DNA of 64,000 nucleotides. Origin: Takakia lepidozioides. Its lineage: Eukaryota > Streptophyta > Takakiopsida > Takakiales > Takakiaceae. The translations under genes were made by a program, and so were the position numbers. Below the pieces are notes generated by a model. The model worked only from the letters and a program-made list of their open reading frames with translations. It was not told the DNA's origin and searched no databases. The stretch lies in NCBI GenBank assembly GCA_030704615.1, contig CM060734.1:52780042-52844041 (forward strand), in the 5' to 3' direction. Of this stretch, positions 10,632 to 23,060 are shown piece by piece; position 1 is the stretch's first letter; each line of letters opens with the position of its first letter.

Positions 10632-12629
10632 AGGTACGAACTTTGGACTCACTTCCGGAGGTAGTCGAAAATTCTTCATGTTCAACCAGACCTCCGTGCC
10701 TGCCTCAAACTTAACTTCCCTCCGCTTTCGATTCGCCTGCCGTTCATACCGTTTCCTAGCTTTGGCAATGTTGTACTTTGCGAATTTCAACAAACGTTCG
10801 CGTTCTTCCAACACCGCTGCTACTGTCGGTTCCTCAACGTCCTGGGCGGCCCAACTTGTCGGCACCAGAGGTGCTTTTCTATAGACCAATACAAAAGGGG
10901 AAACTCCCGTTGTGGAGTGTTTTGTATTATTATAACAAGACTCTGTTGCATCCAAGCGCTCCACCCAGTCTGATTGGTTTACCGACACATAATTCCGCAA
11001 GATCTGCTTTACCATGGAATTCACTCTTTCTGTTTGGCCGTCCGTCGTAGGTCGGAAGGCCGTACTCATCTTGAGTCTCGTCCCCATCTTCTTCCAAAGT
11101 GCCCTCCAAAATTTATTTGTAAACTTTGGATCGCGGTCCGAGACAATATCCTTCGGGAATCCATGATGCTTGAAGACGTGGGCGAAGTAAAGTTGTCTCG
11201 TCTCTTGCGCCGTTACCGTCTCCTTGGTGGGGATGAAATGACCCATTTTACTGAATCTATCCACCACCACCATGATTGCATCGAATCCTTTTGACAGCGG
11301 CATAGCAGTCATGAAATCCATCGAGACACTTTCCCAAGACCCCTCTGGTATCGGTAAGGGTTATAACAGCCCCGCTTGTTTTTTGTACTCGCTCCGGTTT
11401 GGTTGGCATGTGGTGCATGTCTTGACATACTCCTCGGCCTCCTCCCTCAGTTTGGGCCAGAAATACTCTTTCTTCAAGAGTGCCGCGGTGCGCTTGGCTC
11501 CGTCGTGGCCCGCAAGCGGGCCTTCGTGACATTCTCTCAAGAGACTATCTTTGATCCCTCCTTCGCCACGTAGAGGCGCTTTTGCTTGTACCGGAGCAGT
11601 CCATTGTGCAAGTGGAACTGTGATTTAACTCCCATTCTCAAGTCCCGCATCACAGACTTCGCCATTTCATCCTTCCGGATCTTCCTTTGGAGCGTCGTCT
11701 CGTCCCTGTACACCAACATGAGCTGCTACTTTTTACTTAAAGCATCGGCCACCACGTTGTCCCGTCCCGGTTTGTACTGGATATCCACGTCGAACACTGC
11801 CAAAGTGTCTTGTCACCTAAGTTGTTTTGGGGTCAACTTAGGCCGTGTGGCAAAATACTTCACCGTGACAATGTCCGTGAACACCTTCACCGGGTTGGAA
11901 CCAACATAGTGGCGCCAAAGCTCAAGGCAATGCACCACCGCCTTAATTTCTTTCTCGTGTGTAGGCCACCTTCGCTCCACTTTATTCAGTTTCTTACTTT
12001 CGTAAGCCACTGGTCGTCCGTCCTGTATGAGCACACCCCCAATTGTGAAGTTCGACATATCTGTATGGATCTCAAATGGACAGTCGAACTCCGGGATTTT
12101 TAGGACCGGAGCTTTCGCCATTCGCTGCTTCAACTCGGCAAAAACTTGGCCATAAAAGGTGTTCCATACCCATACCTTGGACTTATATAGAAGGTCCGAC
12201 ATCGGCCCCGTGATCTTGGCGAAATTTCTCACATACTTTCGGTAATAGGAGGCGAGTCCTAGGAAGGACCGCACTCCCGGGACTGAAGTCGGAGGCTCCC
12301 AGTCCAAGATCGCCCTCACATTTCTGTCATCCATTTTGATCCCATCTTGTGTAATCACATGCCCTAGGAACTCCACTTTTGCGGCCCCAAATTCGTACTT
12401 TTGGCATACAACTTCCCTTCCCGCAATTTCTGGAACACCCTTTTGAGGTGCTCCAGGTGCTCTTCCTTTGTTTTCGAGTACACCAAGATGTTGTCGATGT
12501 ACACGATCACAAAGTCATCCAACCATTCTTGGAAAAGGCTGTTCATTAGCGTGCTAAAGGTTGCGGGTGTGTTGGTGAGCCCAAAAGGCATCATCAAGAA
12601 CTCATATGAACCATATCTTGTCCTGCACG
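10632..12629 (-). pseudogene. Inverted chromovirus RT-RNaseH-integrase segment
   Basis: Minus-strand copy of the pol region from R-T-R-Y-G-S-Y-E-F in reverse transcriptase (12629) to P-K-F-V-P-P-Y-A in the integrase C-terminal part (10632). The RT active site reads Y-I-D-N instead of Y-I-D-D (about 12495-12506). Integrase here has the normal order, with M-D-F..V-V-V-D-R-F, then V-S-D-R-D-P-K-F, then T-D-G-Q-T-E-R-V-N. Several stops and frame changes occur. It lies between two plus-strand pieces of the same family, so the central ~2 kb is inverted, and flanking RT and integrase sequence is missing at both breakpoints. Confidence 0.9.
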
Positions 12630-12632
12630 TGG

Positions 12633-13582
12633 AAACGCATCCGAGGCGGTTGCAGCTTTCGAAGGGCGACCTCAAAAGCGGAAGAAGCGTTGATGGGGAC
12701 ATCAACCTTGGATCGTGGGGAGGAAATGCATGCTTAGCCCGACTTAGCTAGCTCAGGAATCCGATTGCAAAAACTTGTGTTGTACAAATTTTGTTATAAA
12801 TGAAATGGTTTCCAAATGTTGTGCTTCTTATTTTGTTTGGAATGGTGATGCATGGTATGGTTGGCTAGTGTGTAGAATGCATGCTAGCTTACAAAAGTGA
12901 GAGAGGTAAATTGGATTAATCGTGTGTTTGCGTAGTACCGAAATCGGGTGACTCTCATCCAAGGGGCAAGGAAACTTGTGCCTTCTTTGGAAGTTCATGT
13001 GCTAGTGCGCACCTGATGTGTGCGCGTACTATAACTACGCTACCGAGGGGGTTGCCTTGTAATGCGGGCTAACGCGGAAGCTACGTGCTTCCGTTCACGT
13101 ACTATAGACGAAGTCGAAGTACGGCTTCGGCGTGTTCCCGTACCTTAGGCCAGCATTCCAAGGCGGACCCAATTGTAGTGATTGGGGCGCACGGTTGGTT
13201 CAAGGTTATCTTCCTAGTAAAAAAAAGGTTCAAGGTGAACCCTTGCTCAAGGTGATGCCAAAAGCGGCATCATGAGCGGTCGCAAGCAATGTAATTGCAG
13301 TAAGGCGATTCGATCCTCGGGGAAGATCGTTCCTTGGCCTTGAAGTAGGCCAAGAAGAATGCACTGGGTGGAGCTTGAGAGGCTCCACCCTTGGCCGGGA
13401 CTTGGAGGAAGTCGGCCGAACTAGCTAGTAGAGAGTAGAGTTAAGTGGGGGTTTGGTTCTTTGCCATGGGACACCATGGTACGGGAACAAACTCCTTGAT
13501 GTGGGACGCCACAACTTGGATGCTCGTTTCTACAAAATGGACAAGTCGATGAGGACATCGACTCCCTGTTGGTAGGGGTGTG
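12633..13582 (+). mobile_element. Chromovirus pol 3' end and 3' untranslated region
   Basis: Starts in the last codons of pol (G-N-A-S-E-A-V-A, then a K-R-K-K-R-stop end) and continues through the ~900-bp non-coding region that precedes the 3' LTR in the 54-61 kb element (59198-60160). Orientation is plus, as for the protease fragment, and opposite to the RT-integrase segment it adjoins. Confidence 0.9.
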
Positions 13583-13687
13583 TGTCGCGGCCCTTTGCCT
13601 TGAGGGCAGGGGGTCGGGACACAAGAGGGGCTGCCCCTGTGGTGGGGGCAGTGGCAACAATAGGTACGGGGGCTGAAGCATCCTTGA
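13583..13687 (+). mobile_element. Truncated chromovirus 3' LTR (first ~105 bp)
   Basis: Begins TGTCGCGG like the other LTRs of this family and stops after about 105 bp, where a different dispersed repeat starts. The remaining ~620 bp of LTR are absent. Confidence 0.85.
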
Positions 13688-15070
13688 GACATTGGCCCAT
13701 ACGTGAGGAATTGAAATCTAAGCCCAAGTGCAATCTCCTATGTATCCAAGTGCTTCTCCCATGTAGAGGCCCAAGTATGACCTCCACTGTCAACTAACAT
13801 CTAAGTCCAAGTGCAATCCCCTATGTATCCAAAGACCTACAGTTTGAGAGATCTCTATGTCATTGCCCACTTTGCTATTTTTGCAATTTCCCCCGTGGAG
13901 GCTTCATATATTGATATATCCGCTTCGCCAAAAGTACTTGAAATTCCAAATCTCCCACATGAAGGGCCAATCTTTGCTCCAAGAAAATCCACTTTGCTAT
14001 TTTTCACGAGTTTTCAGCAACCAAAAGTACTTGAAATTCGACATCTCCCACACCGCAGGTCCAAACATTATGAGACCAAGTCAATGCACCCCTCCTCATC
14101 GAGGGCTTTCCAAGGGTACCAAGCACCAAGGCTGGCCCCGCAGTTCGGGACATCTCAACGTGACAAAACAAACAAAACAAACAAACTAGCTTGCTTCATA
14201 TATTGACTAGGGTAGCTTGTGCCGTTGGCCCAAGTATCCAATGTCATCTAAGCCCAAGTGCAAGATCTCCTATGCGTCTCCTATGTCGAGGCCCAAGTGC
14301 GACCTCTAGGGTAGCCTGTGCCGTTGGCCCAAGTGTCTAGTGTCATCTAACTTGTCTAAGTGCAATCCCAAGTGCGTCTCCTATGTCGAGGTCCACGTGT
14401 GAAGAATTGAATTCTAGGCCCAAGTGCAATCTCCTATGTGTCCAAATGCTTTTCCCATGAAAAGGCCCAAGTGTGACCTCCAGTGTCCAATGTCATCCAA
14501 GTCCAAGTGCAATCCCCTATGTATCAAAGTGCATCTCCTATGTCGAGGCCCAAATGCAACCTCTAGGGTAGCCTGTGCCGTTGGCCCAAGTGTCCAATGT
14601 CATCTAAGTCCAAGTGCATCAATATATGAACCAAGCCATATCTAATAATTTTTTTTTTCCACAGAGCCTACGACCACATTTGAACTGGAGACCTTTCCCT
14701 TGATATCTCGCTCCAACCATTGTCCAGCAACCAAAAGTACTTGAAATTCATTTTAACCATATCTCATCGTTCTTTTCCCATAGAGCCTACGACCAGATTT
14801 GAACCGGAGACCTTTCTCTTGATATCTCTCTTGTTGAGGCTCCAACCATTGTCCCAGGAAAGTCCATTTTGCTATTTTCACGAATTTCCAGCGACCAAGA
14901 GTACTTGAAATTCCACATCTCTCACACCGCAGGTCCAAAAATCATGAGACCAAGCCAGTGCACCCCTCCTCGTCGAGGGCTTTCCAACGGTACCAAGCAC
15001 CAGGGCTAGGCCCCGTGGTTCGGGACATCTCAACGTGACAAAACAAACAAACGTCTCGCTTCATATATTG
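13688..15070 (+). repeat. Dispersed repeat with internal irregular tandem units
   Basis: Contains many imperfect copies of phrases such as aagtgcaatctcctatgt and aggcccaagtg(t/c)gacct, and at least two copies of a longer module (about 13930-14205 and 14720-15070) that includes gggctttccaa and gggacatctcaacgtgacaa. The same modules recur in reverse complement at 40498-41220. No protein coding is recognised. It may be non-autonomous LTR-type or satellite-like sequence. Confidence 0.7.
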
Positions 15071-15195
15071 ATACGTCGGTTGCCATCCTGTCAAATCCAC
15101 ACCACCCCCTCTCAAGAATGACACCAAAAGGGAGTGATCACACAAGATAGGTGACAGGTTGGAGTGACACCGGAGCGACATGAGACCTTTTTTTT

Positions 15196-15293
15196 AATTT
15201 AAATTTTTTGACATTGGACATTGAAGTGTGGCTCCAATCAGTGTAATTTAAATTTTTTGACATTGGACATTGAAGTGTGGCTCCAATCAGTGT
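15196..15293. repeat. 49-bp perfect tandem duplication
   Basis: Two adjacent copies, 15196-15244 and 15245-15293, beginning aatttaaattttttgac. They appear identical across the unit. Confidence 0.85.
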
Positions 15294-17617
15294 AACTCCC
15301 ACTGCGTTGTCAGGAAATTTGACCAAGTATACAAAATACAAAGAGGAAGAATGATACAAAGACCGATGTAGATAGTAGACTGACACCTGAACCAGTAGAC
15401 CAACACCTGTCCCAATGATGTTCTGGGTCTGAGACACTTGTCCCAGTCCCATAACTATCGGACAAAATTCCGTTACATCCCTAATCCACCCTGCCCAATC
15501 TGTCCACGTGGGATTTGTTTTTTCCCTAAAAAAGGAAACACCCCTGAAATCAGGCCCCTTGTAAGTTTAGTGAGAGGAGAAAATAAAATCTTAAAAAAAG
15601 AAAAAAAAGAAAAAAGAAAGAAAGAAGAAGAACCCAGATTATCTACCATGGATGACGTGTCCGGAATGGATGAAACTAGAGCAGCCACAGTGGATGACTT
15701 GGTTAGCGGCGATACAATACTTATATATAGTTAATTAATTTTGCTTTTATGACGGGTGGGCGAAGGTGGGTGGATTGTGGACTCAGTCATCCTCCACAAT
15801 AATTGAAATTTTGGGCTCAAGAGATTTAAATCGCGATAGATTACCATGCAAAGATTTGAGTACAGAGTTGCAGGAGAGAATGCTTCTTTTGCTCAGCTTT
15901 TTCTCCGCGTCCTAATTTGCTTAGTTATAGTTGTAGAACTAGTATTGTGCAAACAAGTGAGTCAGTGCCCTCACTTCCTTCAAACTGGTTCAGACGTGAT
16001 GCCCTCTCCTTAGGCTTATGGGATTTGTTTTGAGGATGTCAAAGAGAAGAGTTGCAGGAGAGTGATGGGCTTCTGGGAGAAAGTTGGGGCTGCCATCTTG
16101 AATCTGGAACATGGCAATGACAGACTGGCAGCTGAATGTCTGGAATGTGGTCCATCGAAGGAAATTGTTTGCTTCCATCAAGCCATAGATGGTATCGCGT
16201 TTCCAACATCTTGGACTTCCCCAACAAGAGGAGTCTTGAGGTCTATGATTCAAGACACCCAAACCCAGCCATCGCCTGTTGCATGCTTCCATAAGTGTCT
16301 CTGCCACATCCTCTCCTTTACATCATTGTTTATACACCAGATGCACCCCGTCACAAATAGAAAGTTTGATCTACCGACTGCTGGTACACAGTAGTGTGAC
16401 CACCATATCATTTTAGCAAGAGTTTATTTTACTTATTTAGGGAATCCTAGGACACTTCAGGCCTTACAAGAGGATGGGGAAAAGTTAACTCCCTTTCATG
16501 TGACCCATGGAGGCATACAGGACTGACCTTTAGAACAGACCTAATTTAGGCCAGGAACCAGACAATGCCAGGCCCCACAAGGTTGCAGGGGGAACCCTGC
16601 ATAGTTCCCACTTGGACTCGGCAACAACTCGTCTTCTCTTTCATATGTGTTCTCCATTTCACAAACACAAATTGGATGCAATGTCAGTGCCAGAGTGACA
16701 TTCCAAATCTTACCAACTGCCCATTTCCGCACATCCCACATTTTATATGTCGTGTGTGGTTAAGTTTCTCTCTTCAATTTTGAGAGATTGGAACAACTGT
16801 GGTGATGTTCAAGCAACACCTGAGGCAAAACTCCTTTACCATTTCAGTGGTAGGACTGGTTGGTAACAATTTGGAAACATAAGGAGTCTTCTCAAAGTGC
16901 TCTCAATCATTGACACCTTAAAGATAGAGAAGAAAAGAGGGATAAAGCAAACAAAGAAGATCATTTGATGAGTGTGGCAATTGTATGCCCCAGGTATGGT
17001 TGCCTGAGGGTTGGTTACATTCACCTTCATTCGTTCTATGGTGGAGCTTCACTTAGCTTTTGTGGGTGGACTGGAAATTATAGCAGTCAGGGAACTTGAA
17101 GTTTCGTATCTCTCTAAATGAAGACCCACATGAGTGGGACCCAAACACGAGCTCTAACTTGAAGCATGTTCAAGTGAAATTCAAGTTGTTACCACTTCAA
17201 GGCAATTGTCTCCACGGACCCTACAAGAGAGAACCAAAGTCCACAATGTTGCTTAGAAGCCACACAAACGAAGTTGAAAAATAGGGTAATTGAGACGAGA
17301 TGACATTCTCGCAGTTCTGCAAGTACTTTCCTCCTGTGAGGGCTTTAAGCCATTTGCTCATTCAAAAGCAAGGGAAATGTCCATCAATGTACTCCAACAA
17401 TGCTTGCAGGCTGTCGTAACCCAGCTTTCTGCAATGTGGTGGTCAATCTCATAATATACAGAACAAGATTCATAATGTATACAGAACCAGCTTCTTAATA
17501 TACATAGGATCATGCATGGGGATCATAAAACTAATTGAGTCCATAATTATTCTCGTAGATAAATCTCTATGTCGATACCATAAACTTCCAGAATGACATT
17601 CACAAGCCTTTCCAAAG
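15294..17617. other. No gene recognised
   Basis: About 2.3 kb downstream of the bHLH locus. Includes a purine-rich A/G stretch near 15590-15635. The open frames are short, overlap on both strands and show no motif I recognise. Confidence 0.4.
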
Positions 17618-20600
17618 CTAAACACAACCTAGATGTGCTGGGGCTTTCATGACTGGACGTTTTTGGCAGGTTCTCAAACAAAGGGGGTATTGTGAATGTC
17701 TTGAACCCCCAAGCTTATCTGAAGGTACAAACCCTTCATGCTTCATTGCACCTCCCTGTGGTTGGAAAGTTCTCTCAAGTGCGGAAACAAGCTGCTCCTC
17801 TGTAAATTTCTCAGCTGGCTTCATCTGCATCACCCAAGATGCACAATAAATTATGTACTAAGGGACTGCAAGACCTCATAAAATATACTGTCAAGGGCCT
17901 AAGGGTTGTCTCTAATTATGTAAGCCAATGCAAGAAAATTACACCCACTGGTACTTGACAAAGGAATTAGGTGATTGACATGGGCCAAGAATACCCATCT
18001 TCAAAGGTGGTAGTATTTGGGCCATCGACAACCCATGACTAAGGAACAAACTGAGGGGATTTCTTCCAGTGAAACCATGGGTCTTTGCTCACCAATATGT
18101 TGTCAGCTATTGCCGCTGTTGCCTGGATTTGAGACACCAACTTGCCACACGTGTGGTGTGGAAAGAGCCTTTTCTTTGAGAAATTAGACTGGACTCAAGA
18201 AGGTTAAAAAGTGGGCAAATAGGTGCAAATAACTACCGAAGCATACCCTGGCAATGATACTTGTTGGAGCATGGCATCTTCCACACTTGACGTATTGGCG
18301 TGCCGAACCTACAGATGTAAGTCTTGCAAAAGCCACATCAACGTGGCAATGGAATACGTTTCCCTAGAGCAATTTACCCGAATCATAGCCTCCCCTCCTA
18401 GAATGTGGACATCAATCGTTGGTTTCGTTTCAAGCGAGAACCTCCCAAATACTGATGCATTGTTGCCATTCCCTTGGGGCTTTGGATACAACCCTACTTT
18501 TGTTGCGTTGCTAGTGGCTGGTGCCCTTGCTGTGACAGCCGGATCCTGTGGCTTGTCATTTAAACCATGTCCATGACTCTGGAATTCCTTGATTTGAAAT
18601 TCTGCCTCCTGGAGCTTGCTTTGCAGCTGTTGAATGTAGGCAATAGCATCACCTAACAAAGATGCTGTGTCCATCTGTAAGAGCACATCACATATATTAA
18701 ATTTCCAATCCTGCCATACTCACTTGAGCATCCATGTGATGAACTGAATTGTCATAGAATCATCCAGACAACCTCTTTCACCGTGTTTTTGGAGATGGAA
18801 TTTCTGCATTGAACTACCCCAGCTGTTGTGATTTGGGACGACCCAGTGGACAAATACTACAAACCATCCTAAAGACCTTCCATCAACCAGTTGGACAAGC
18901 CAAACAGCTGATTCTAGACATTTATGCTTGAGTGGTAAGAATACCAAACAGAGCTTGTAAAATCAACCCCTTATGCCCAAGTCAAGCAGACATCAAAGCA
19001 GCCATTGGAATCACCAGTGCCACCCTGCCCAACAGAGCCTACAAACAATCATCCCCAACTTGCCCCAACATTATATTGCTGAGCACCAAACATTCATTTT
19101 CAGATATTGCTTTCCAGGGACAGGGACAGGAAAGACGGAGGGAACCTTGGAAACGTTTGGCACAACAGATCGCCGGGAGTAAACGCGCTGGTTCAGCTTT
19201 TCTCGCCTTTGGCGTTCAGCCTGCACATGGTTGAGAGGCTCCTCCCTGTCATTGGCTGGCTTGCGTCCACGCTTACGCGGAGGCTTTGGGCCAATACTCA
19301 AGCTGCATTCCAACCCACTCATTTTAACTGAAACCTCAGCCTCTGACTCAACACAGTCCTGTTCCGATTGATCCATACTGGAGCGTACATTTGCACTGCC
19401 TGGACGTCCAAAGGCCTCTGATTGTTGCTGCTGCATTTTGTATGCAGGGTTAGGCTTCTCCACCACACTCTTTGTATCTTCCTCTCTAGCACGGATGAAA
19501 TGTACCTTCTCCTCTTGAGATGGTGACTGGCTTGGTCTCATTGCCTGTCTAGGGTCCGGAGGGTTTGAAATCTCACTCACTTCAGCATTCCCATTCTGTT
19601 GTGGATGCCCATTAATCGATTGTAAGTTGATATGAGGCATTTCCATCAGGCCCAATGATGGAGGTCTTTTGTCTGGAATGGAAGACCTACTACTGGTATG
19701 CGGCACCACTGAATGCTTCACTTCTGGAACCAAAGTTCTATTTAAAGGACTTGATGCCAATAAAGGGTTCTGTTCCTCCTGCAGTAACCGACCTACAGGA
19801 GGATAGAAAATGACAGGAAGTGCATGTTCCTTCTCAACATTGTCTCCTGATATTACGTCACCAAAAGCAAATTCGTCAGCCTGCCAAAAGTAGTCCAATG
19901 TATCAATGCTTGTGCTCGCCAATGAGGATCCCATCTTATCGATTGGAAAGTGTCTCGCAGTGTAGTTTGAATCGTGCTCTTTTGCTAGACCTAAACTTGC
20001 ATTCACTAAAGTAGGGTTGGTGATAGAGCCACTAGTTACTGCCACAGAAGCATTGCTTGGGGATGGCTGTAAGAAGTCTGGTTCACCATCCATTAGTAAG
20101 GTGTGAGACATATTCTGCACTTCATTGAGGCCGAATGCTGCCTCATCGAAGAGGTCATTGATGTTGCGAACAACTTCCCAATTTTCTGGGATCTGCAAAA
20201 CACGGTATAGAAGGCCACATTAGCACAGCCTCCCTCATGTCTCTCAAGTCTGAAGATCGGAGTCTTTTACCAACTCCCAAAGGTTGATACTGCAGTTGAA
20301 GAGCTTTGTGATGGGGCACCATCTCACACATACGGGAAAGGACTACTTTGAGTGATTTGAATTGATATGTCAGCTGCTGTTCTCGAGAGACCAGTATTTG
20401 GGGTGTGACCTGAGTACAAGGCTACATGAAAATATGGACCGTAACATGTGCAAAGGGAAATGATTACAAAATGGCTGCAGGTGGCGATGCCACTCACCAG
20501 ATCCGTTGATCCAAGCTCAACAACACCACTCCTTGTCGGAACACATAATATTGTCTGCAAGAACAAAGGCTTTCAATGGCAAGCTGTAGCGAAGCGAACT

Positions 20601-20844
20601 GAGAATTTCCATGAATTTCACAACAACCAAAGCCTCAGCAGCTGATTGATTGAAAGAGAAATGTGCCACTGCAACCCTACCATGATGAAATCTTGAGACA
20701 CTTGTGAAACTTGTCTACTCCAGAAGATAGATAGTTAAAACATTCCAGGGTAACAGCCATAATCAACGAAGGCTTTAAACGTGAACCCTCATCCCAGATA
20801 AGACCAGCATTCATAAATAGACAAGGCCGGGTCTGAATGCCTAC

Positions 20845-20859
20845 TTGAATGCCTGCCAT
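20845..20859 (-). other. 15-nt micro-exon of the bHLH gene
   Basis: ATGGCAGGCATTCAA (M-A-G-I-Q) is preceded by ..ccag and followed by gtaggc. It fits phase 0 to phase 0 between exon 3 ending A-Q-L-A-K and exon 5 starting T-I-L-C-V-P. Related MYC_N proteins have an (A/G)-x-I-Q-T-x-x-C-x-P run here, so the residues are expected. Confidence 0.75.
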
Positions 20860-23011
20860 CTGGATTCCGGGAGATCCGCCAGAACCGCCCACATTGACAA
20901 ACAGAGAAAGTTGTATCGAAGTAATATCTCTCTCTCATCACCTCGTGGGGGTATATGTAGACATCATAGCAACTGACTGACCAGATAGCAGTCAGAACCA
21001 CAAGCTCTCTCTACAATCACGCAGTCTAAATCTTCTCATCAAATTTTGATGATCAAGTGAGATACAATAGACAGGATCAGCAGAGTTGTACCTTTGCCAA
21101 CTGAGCACGCGTACAAATGTGACTAGGAGCCTTGTTGGCCTCAGTAAGCCATACATGAGTTCTGCCTGCTAACGCCTGGCCAGGGGTCCTACATCAGACA
21201 GGTTCCCCAATGATGGTCAATCTTTCTTCCAGTAGAGTGTTTGAACTTCTTGAGTTCAGGGCATAAGTTATAATTTGCAGAAATTCGAAAGTGGAGACCT
21301 CGACATACTGACACAGGAAAGGTGTAAATGTAAAGAAGATGAGGAAGGGAGACCTGGCAGGCATGTGCCATGCACAAAGTCTCCAGGGGGGTTTAATTCT
21401 GAGGGCTCCCGACTGCAAAAGGAGGTTAGGGTCTTCTGAGGGAATTATATCAGTTTCACGTGCCTGGCTGCCTCAATTTGCAATTGATGCAATTGAGCTA
21501 ATGAGAGGATCCATCCAATCTTCAGGGGTCAGTTTTTTACTGTCATCATGGGACCCATTCTTCCCAAGCTTCATGCTTCATACTGTTTCCTCGCCAGCAT
21601 GTTCAGACCTTTGGCTCTGGAGGTGGCATGTGCTTCCAAGTTTGATGTTAAAGCAGGCTGATGGCTGGTGCTTCAAGTTAGTTCTGGAAGCATGTGATTA
21701 TAATGAGGGCTTCTTGAGAGGGCCATTAGTCTCCTTTGCTTTTCTTGATTTTGCTAGCTGTAACATGGAAAGGTTATCTCATAAAGTTACATATTGGCGC
21801 CTTTTCTCTTTGACAAAACAGAAAAAGAGAGAGATAGAGAGCATATAAAATGAGGTGGGCCCAAGGAGACGATACCCAACTCCATGAGGGAAGGAACATG
21901 ACATGGAGACAAGGTAGAACCACTCCGTGTCAGTGACATAGTCAGCCCCTGCAGCGGTTGCATCTCACTCTGAACTGCACACAAGAGCTTGCAGCTCCCG
22001 CAACACTTTCCTTCTGAGCAGCTGGTCCTCTTCGCTTCCCCCTCTCTCCAAATGCTGGATCTCATTCTCCTTCAGCATCCTGAAGTACCCATCACCCCAA
22101 CCCAAAAGCCTGCAACAAACACCCTACCATATCAGCTTTCAACTTCTCACTTTTGTACCTCATATCATGAGTTCCTCTCTCTCAGAAAACTGTTCGTATA
22201 AGTGGACATTAGAAGAAGGCTCACAAGGTCGATACAATTGAGCCTAGGAATCTAATTGAGCCTCATCAACTTTATAGAAGCCCCTTCTGGATGCCAGAAA
22301 CTCAAATGCCATTTCATGGTCGTAACTGCTAACAAACAAGAACCCAAAATGGTTCTGTGACATCAGTGGCCATGCTTTTCAGATTTATAGCACATTGTAA
22401 AGTGTTTATGCCACTGTGGACAACTGCAGACTATTCTCACGTGAAAGAGAAGCCGAAACTGTTTAATTCTGGTCTCCAATAATTCCGAAGTGACATGTGC
22501 ACCATTACGCATGATCCTCCCACATGTACAGGAATGCTGTAGGAATAGGGTATTTCACCAAGCACGGGACGAACAAACAGGTCTTATGATTCATTCCCTG
22601 GTGGAGTATTACAAAGTCTTTGTACCCCTTGCAACTATGATGGCCAAAGAAGCATACAGATTCAAAAGGAACCGGAATCGGACTCTGAAACCCACTCTGC
22701 ATGAATACAGATATGTAGAGATATGGACGGATGCTTAAGCTCACAACAATGCAGTCCACATCAATCACCAACCCATTCTCAGGAAAAGTTTCTCCATTTT
22801 TAACCTCCAGTCTGTCAGCAAAATTAACATTTTGGTACCTATGAGAAGATTTGGCAGATCTGAAAACCAGGAAAACAGTCCCTGCTGGATAAGTCCATGT
22901 CAACTCCATGGGTTAGGGTCAACTACAACTTCCCTGCATCTTCAAACTGCGGGCATGTGTGTCTGTGGGTGGGGGGTGTGTTGTGTTGTGTGTTGTGTGA
23001 GAGAGGAAGAT

Positions 23012-23013
<2 letters not shown>

Positions 23014-23058
<45 letters not shown>
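23014..23058. repeat. GA dinucleotide microsatellite in bHLH intron 1
   Basis: About 22 GA units in the first intron of the bHLH locus. Confidence 0.9.

Positions 23059-23060
<2 letters not shown>

Noticed and set aside
13688-14650. CRISPR array
   Set aside because: The repeat units vary in sequence and spacing, with no constant repeat/spacer alternation, and the context is a plant nuclear genome.
21339-21848. 169-codon plus-strand open frame
   Set aside because: Lies entirely in intron 2 of the bHLH locus on the opposite strand, with no family features.
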